Source: Deltaproteobacteria bacterium (GTDB lineage: Bacteria > Bdellovibrionota > UBA1018 > UBA923). Taken from it: a stretch of 8,924 bases of DNA. A program made the position numbers and the translations under genes. The notes below the pieces were generated by a model. That model searched no databases and had not been told where the DNA came from. It saw only the letters and a list, made by a program, of their open reading frames with translations. Location: NCBI GenBank assembly GCA_016194725.1, contig JACQAW010000133.1, positions 1-8,924 of the forward strand. The letters are read 5' to 3'. Positions 5,972 to 8,924 of this stretch are shown here, one piece after another; within the stretch, counting starts at the first letter, position 1, and each line of letters begins with the position of its first letter.

Positions 5972-6994
5972 ATGTCAAAACCCCACCTTGTAAGCTCGAA
6001 ATCGGGCTTCACGCTGGCCCCCGAACTTCTGGTAAAGATGCACGATCTCATGGTCCGCACCCGCTCGCTCGAAGAGCGCCTGATCAAGATGTACAAGCAG
6101 AACGATGGGTTTTTCTGGATCGGCGGACCAGGCGAGGAAGCTTTCAATATTCCGCTGGGCCTGCTGCTCAACAAGGGCCAGGGCCCGAAATACGATTACT
6201 TTCACGGCCATTACCGCAGCATGGGCGTTCTATTGACTCTGGGAGCTGATCCAATAGACGCACTTCGCCAGATGAAGAACACGGCATCTGACCCGTTCAG
6301 CGGCGGACGAAATTTTTGCGGCCATGCCAGCATCAAAAAATGGAATGTGGCGCCGATCAGCTCGCCGATTGAGGTGCAATACTCGATCGCGCCGGGAACC
6401 GCGTTGGGCAACAAGCGTGCGGGTGACGGAATAACTGTAGTTACGGGCGGCGATGCCGGTACAGCCGAGGGAGATTTCGCGACATGCCTGGTTTGGAGCT
6501 CGCGCCCGGGCAACGAGCTGCCGATTCTGATTGTCGTGACGAATAACAATTGGGGAATTTCGACCGCGGCCGATACGCAGCATGGCGACCGCGTGATCGC
6601 CGATCGTGGCAAGGCCTTTGGCATGAAGACCATGGTCATCAACGGCAACGATCCTCAGGAATCTTATCTCAAGATCAAAGAAGCCATGGATTACATCCGC
6701 AAGGAAAAGAAGCCGATTCTCATGGAGGCGCGGGTGTCGCGACTCTACGGCCACTCTTCGGCAAGCGGCGCCAACTTCGTCACCAACGAGGAAGATCCGC
6801 TGAAGACATTCGAGGACAGGCTCGAAGCCGCCGGCATTCTCTCGAAAGATCAGATGAAAAGAATCTGGTACATCTATAACGAGCAAATGCTGGCCGACGC
6901 GCAGAAGGTGCGACTCGAGCCCCAGCCTTCGCCCGACTCAATCTGGGATCATGTGTACTGCGGCCAAAAAGGCAAGCCCGGGAGGTACGTCTAA
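5972..6994 (+). CDS. 2-oxoacid dehydrogenase E1 component, alpha subunit
   Basis: 340 residues. It is the ThDP-dependent E1 alpha subunit that, with the beta subunit encoded next, decarboxylates pyruvate or a branched-chain 2-oxoacid and passes the acyl group to the lipoyl domain of E2 in the cytoplasm. Visible features are IGGPGEEAFNIPLG at about 50-63, FHGHYRSMG at about 77-85, and the ThDP/Mg motif from GDAGTAEGDF at about 160 to NNNWGIS at 191-197. The loop LYGHSSASGAN at about 258-268 corresponds to the active-site loop phosphorylated in mitochondrial E1. The third residue of the usual GDG is Ala. ATG 5972 is chosen as a typical N-terminus; TTG 5936 would add 12 unlikely residues and neither has a strong ribosome binding site. 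The stop overlaps the beta start by one base. The family is firm, but pyruvate versus branched-chain specificity cannot be decided from sequence. Confidence 0.92.
   Translation: MSKPHLVSSKSGFTLAPELLVKMHDLMVRTRSLEERLIKMYKQNDGFFWIGGPGEEAFNIPLGLLLNKGQGPKYDYFHGHYRSMGVLLTLGADPIDALRQMKNTASDPFSGGRNFCGHASIKKWNVAPISSPIEVQYSIAPGTALGNKRAGDGITVVTGGDAGTAEGDFATCLVWSSRPGNELPILIVVTNNNWGISTAADTQHGDRVIADRGKAFGMKTMVINGNDPQESYLKIKEAMDYIRKEKKPILMEARVSRLYGHSSASGANFVTNEEDPLKTFEDRLEAAGILSKDQMKRIWYIYNEQMLADAQKVRLEPQPSPDSIWDHVYCGQKGKPGRYV
6980..6985 (+). promoter_or_regulatory. Ribosome binding site of the E1 beta gene
   Basis: GGGAGG lies 8 bases before ATG 6994 and inside the last codons of E1 alpha. With the TAATG stop-start overlap it points to coupled, near-equal synthesis of the two E1 subunits. 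Confidence 0.65.
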
Positions 6995-8058
6995 TGGCAA
7001 CGATGATTCAGGCCATTCGCATGGCCCTGGCCTATGGCGAGCAGCACCTGGGAGTGACCGACGTTTATGGCGAGGACGTGGGCCCGCCACTGGGTGGCGT
7101 GTTCACGGGTTCGATGGGCTTGAAGACGGCCTGGAACTCACCTCTCGATGAGCGCGGCATCATTGGTTTTGCGATTGGCCTCGCTATGGGTGGACAAAAG
7201 CCCGTCGCCGAAATTCAATTCGTCGACTATATCTACAACACGATCGATCTGCTGAAAATCGCGGGCAACACCACGTGGGCTACTGCCGGGGATTGGTGCG
7301 TACCCATGGTGGTCATGACGCCCGTAGGTTCGGGCATTCGTGGTTCGATTTACCACTCGCATTCCTTTGACGCGATGATGACCCATATTCCTGGCTGGAA
7401 AATCGTCATGCCCTCCACGCCACTTGATGCGTACGGCTTGATGCTCGCAGCGATCAAAGATCCGAATCCCGTAATGTTCATGAAGCCCAAGGCCCTGCTT
7501 CGCGTGCGTCCGCCAGCCGAAGACCAGCTGATTCCCGGCGAACCCAATGACGAAAAAGTTTTGAAAGACATGATCGACGCGCCCCTGGGCGATCGCAGCG
7601 CGTGGAAGCCCCGCTGGCCAAAACTCGAAGATTACACGGTTGAAATTGGCAAGGGCCGCATACGTCGCGCGGGCAGCCAGCTGACCGTCGTAAGTTACGG
7701 ACGGACGCTGCCGCTGTGCCTGCAGGCCGCCAATGAGTTGGCGGGTGAGGGCATCGAAGCGGAGGTCATCGACCTGCGTTCGCTTTGGCCATACGACTGG
7801 GACATGATTACGGCCAGCGTGCGCAAAACTCACAAAGTGCTTTTTGTGAACGAGGACACCGAGGTGACGAACTTCGGCGAGCATCTGGTGAGACGGGCGA
7901 TTGAAGATTTCTTCTACGAGCTAGAGGCGGCTCCCAAGCTGTTGGCTGGCGCTCATCTGCCGGGCATTGGCCTGGCAGATTCGCTCGAAATGGCTTCAGT
8001 GCCTCAGCTGGCCAGCATTGCCGCCGCAATTCGTGAGCTGGCAGCTGAGGTGCCTTAA
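6994..8058 (+). CDS. 2-oxoacid dehydrogenase E1 component, beta subunit
   Basis: 354 residues. This is the E1 beta subunit, which pairs with alpha in an alpha2-beta2 tetramer and contributes to ThDP binding. Landmarks in order: YGEDVG at 25-30, IGFAIGLAMGG at about 57-67, the strand VAEIQFVDYIYN at about 71-82, MTPVGSGIRG and YHSHSFDAMM at about 108-129, KIVMPSTPLDAYGL at about 136-149, and the C-terminal transketolase domain with TVVSYG at about 231-236 and VIDLRSLWPYDWD at about 258-270. Roughly 30 extra residues at about 175-212, between the two domains, lengthen it beyond the usual 325-330. No E2 or E3 gene follows: the next gene converges and shares the TTAA at the stop. Those subunits must be encoded elsewhere. 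Confidence 0.93.
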   Translation: MATMIQAIRMALAYGEQHLGVTDVYGEDVGPPLGGVFTGSMGLKTAWNSPLDERGIIGFAIGLAMGGQKPVAEIQFVDYIYNTIDLLKIAGNTTWATAGDWCVPMVVMTPVGSGIRGSIYHSHSFDAMMTHIPGWKIVMPSTPLDAYGLMLAAIKDPNPVMFMKPKALLRVRPPAEDQLIPGEPNDEKVLKDMIDAPLGDRSAWKPRWPKLEDYTVEIGKGRIRRAGSQLTVVSYGRTLPLCLQAANELAGEGIEAEVIDLRSLWPYDWDMITASVRKTHKVLFVNEDTEVTNFGEHLVRRAIEDFFYELEAAPKLLAGAHLPGIGLADSLEMASVPQLASIAAAIRELAAEVP

Positions 8059-8708
8059 TTGGCGTTGACCTTGCCGCTGGCTTGCTTGCCAACGGAGGCA
8101 GGCTTGACGGCGCTAGATACCGACTTTTCGCCGACGACGTCATGCTCAACTTTTGAATTGCGGACGTCTGAGCCCAGCTTGAATCTTTCTCCATAGGTAT
8201 CGTTTAAAACCCGGGTCAGTATTTCGCGGTGCTTGTCGATCGAGGGAACATAGATACAGCTCGAGGATGTGCTGAACAGGCCTTTGCCCAGCACAGTCAG
8301 ATTTTCTTTTGCCTCTTCGCCGCGGATGCGCGTCTCGGCGCTTGCTCCCGAGGGTGCCGAAATATTTCCGGCGACAATGCGATCGCTGGGGCTGCCACCG
8401 CTGAGTACGACAATCAAACCCAGAACGCCAAGCGTCGCACCGGTGTCGCCCGCGCTCACTCTTCCGGCCGCGGTATTTTCAATGTCGCGCTTCTTGTTGA
8501 GCTCATCGATCGTAAAAAAAGTATTTGGGCCCACGGTGGCCGGAGCTTCGATTTGGCCCGTCAGAAAAACAAATGCCAGGGACTTGTCTTTCGCCTCGAC
8601 CATGTGGATTCGGGCGGGGGAGTCCTTCTGGCAAATATCGGCAAAAGCCGCGGACGGAAGCGCCATCGCAAGAACCAATGCCCAGCTCAGAATAGGATAA
8701 TTTTTCAT
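8055..8708 (-). CDS. Exported protein of unknown function
   Basis: 217 residues with a clear Sec signal peptide (ILSWALVLAMALPSAAFA, cleavage before Asp24). The mature part starts DICQKDSPARIH. A glycine-containing hydrophobic segment (GATLGVLGLIVVLSGG) lies at about 90-105, long enough to cross a membrane or to form a buried core strand. Cys26 and a second cysteine in SSSCIYVPSIDKH could form a disulfide. The C-terminus is Ser/Lys/Val-rich and looks disordered. I do not recognise a family. ATG 8708 is chosen because AGGGAGA lies 7 bases upstream and the signal peptide starts there; the longer frame to 8768 has no such support. It is preceded by a terminator, so it should have its own promoter in 8709-8795, where I see no convincing boxes. 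Its stop interlocks with that of E1 beta. Confidence 0.82.
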   Translation of the reverse strand: MKNYPILSWALVLAMALPSAAFADICQKDSPARIHMVEAKDKSLAFVFLTGQIEAPATVGPNTFFTIDELNKKRDIENTAAGRVSAGDTGATLGVLGLIVVLSGGSPSDRIVAGNISAPSGASAETRIRGEEAKENLTVLGKGLFSTSSSCIYVPSIDKHREILTRVLNDTYGERFKLGSDVRNSKVEHDVVGEKSVSSAVKPASVGKQASGKVNAN

Positions 8709-8715
8709 TCGTTTC

Positions 8716-8722
8716 TCTCCCT
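8716..8722 (-). promoter_or_regulatory. Ribosome binding site of the 8055-8708 gene
   Basis: AGGGAGA on the minus strand is 7 bases from ATG 8708 and excludes the longer reading that would start at 8768 and bury the signal peptide. Confidence 0.65.
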
Positions 8723-8795
8723 CGTATGGGTAGCTGCAATCGAGGTGCCGGAAAGTGCCTGAAAACAAGCATCTTTAGGTATGGAAATCGCCACG

Positions 8796-8835
8796 AAAAA
8801 GCGCTGGCAGTCATCTGTTCAGACGACTTGCCGCA
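8796..8835 (-). terminator. Rho-independent terminator downstream of the edge gene
   Basis: Read on the minus strand, TGCGGCAAGTCGTCTG pairs with CAGATGACTGCCAGCG in a stem of about 15 pairs, with two single-base bulges and one G-U pair around a very tight loop. A run of five T at 8800-8796 follows. It begins 7 bases after the TGA of the partial gene at the window edge, as expected for its terminator, and insulates the exported-protein gene downstream. Confidence 0.7.
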
Positions 8836-8842
8836 TGCATTT

Positions 8843-8924
8843 TCAGCGGACTAAAACCAGCTTGCGCCCGACACTGCTCAATACCTGGTCAGCTGTACTG
8901 TGCGAGAGTGCGCGCGGTTTCCAC
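8843..8924 (-). CDS. C-terminal fragment of a gene, possibly universal stress protein (partial)
   Basis: The last 26 codons of a minus-strand gene enter from the right edge and stop at TGA 8843-8845. The other two minus frames are closed within this stretch. The residues include LSHSTADQVLSSVGRKLVLVR. Universal stress proteins (UspA domain) usually end with a helix reading about S.ad.VL followed by a strand ending VLVVR, and this resembles that pattern. The terminator just downstream independently supports a gene ending here. The family call rests on about 20 residues and is tentative. Confidence 0.5.
   Translation of the reverse strand, partial: WKPRALSHSTADQVLSSVGRKLVLVR

Noticed and set aside
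5918..5974. The TAG ending the 5141-5920 gene is in frame with E1 alpha, so read-through would fuse the two.
   Set aside because: A signal peptide fused to a cytoplasmic ThDP enzyme makes no sense, the linker has no family-like residues, and same-frame neighbours occur by chance one time in three. Unlike the ArsA-like case, the sequence after the stop is not the missing end of the upstream protein.

Overview
The window reads as an ordinary chromosomal segment of a Gram-negative bacterium with moderately high GC. Two lipoproteins with clear lipoboxes (an LpoB-type peptidoglycan synthase activator and its COG3014-type neighbour) and several Sec-exported proteins imply an outer membrane. Paired ArsA/Get3-like ATPases and a separate-subunit 2-oxoacid dehydrogenase E1 would fit a Bdellovibrionota or deltaproteobacterial-type lineage. 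That placement is inference from gene content only. I see no mobile elements, CRISPR, tRNA or rRNA.

Left block, minus strand (about 3146 down to 111): a tight three-gene operon. It begins with an exported protein of unknown function built from a regular strand-Pro-helix repeat of about 25 residues. Two ArsA/Get3-superfamily ATPases follow, with a 5-nt gap and then an 11-nt overlap. The last ATPase has an in-frame TAG. Beyond it the same frame stays open for 42 codons and encodes what looks like the normal C-terminal segment of the family. The two ATPases are degenerate in complementary ways: one lacks the signature lysine of the deviant Walker A motif, the other lacks the switch I DPA motif. 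This suggests a heterodimer.

A short divergent promoter region (about 3168-3229) separates this from the right block.

Right block, plus strand (3244-8058): five closely spaced genes. They are lpoB, a COG3014-type TPR-like lipoprotein, an unrecognised exported probable beta-rich protein, and the alpha and beta subunits of a ThDP-dependent 2-oxoacid dehydrogenase E1 (pyruvate or branched-chain type). The E1 genes overlap by one base; no E2 or E3 gene is in the window. A perfect 9-bp hairpin sits directly on the stop codon of the COG3014-type gene.

Right end, minus strand: an exported protein of unknown function whose stop codon interlocks with that of E1 beta inside one TTAA tetranucleotide. 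Upstream of it lie a Rho-independent terminator and the last 26 codons of another minus-strand gene, possibly a universal stress protein. The left 110 bases hold a hairpin and perhaps the end of a further gene.

The most notable points are the amber-interrupted ArsA-like ATPase, the split ATPase motifs of the pair, and the repeat-built exported protein in the same operon.
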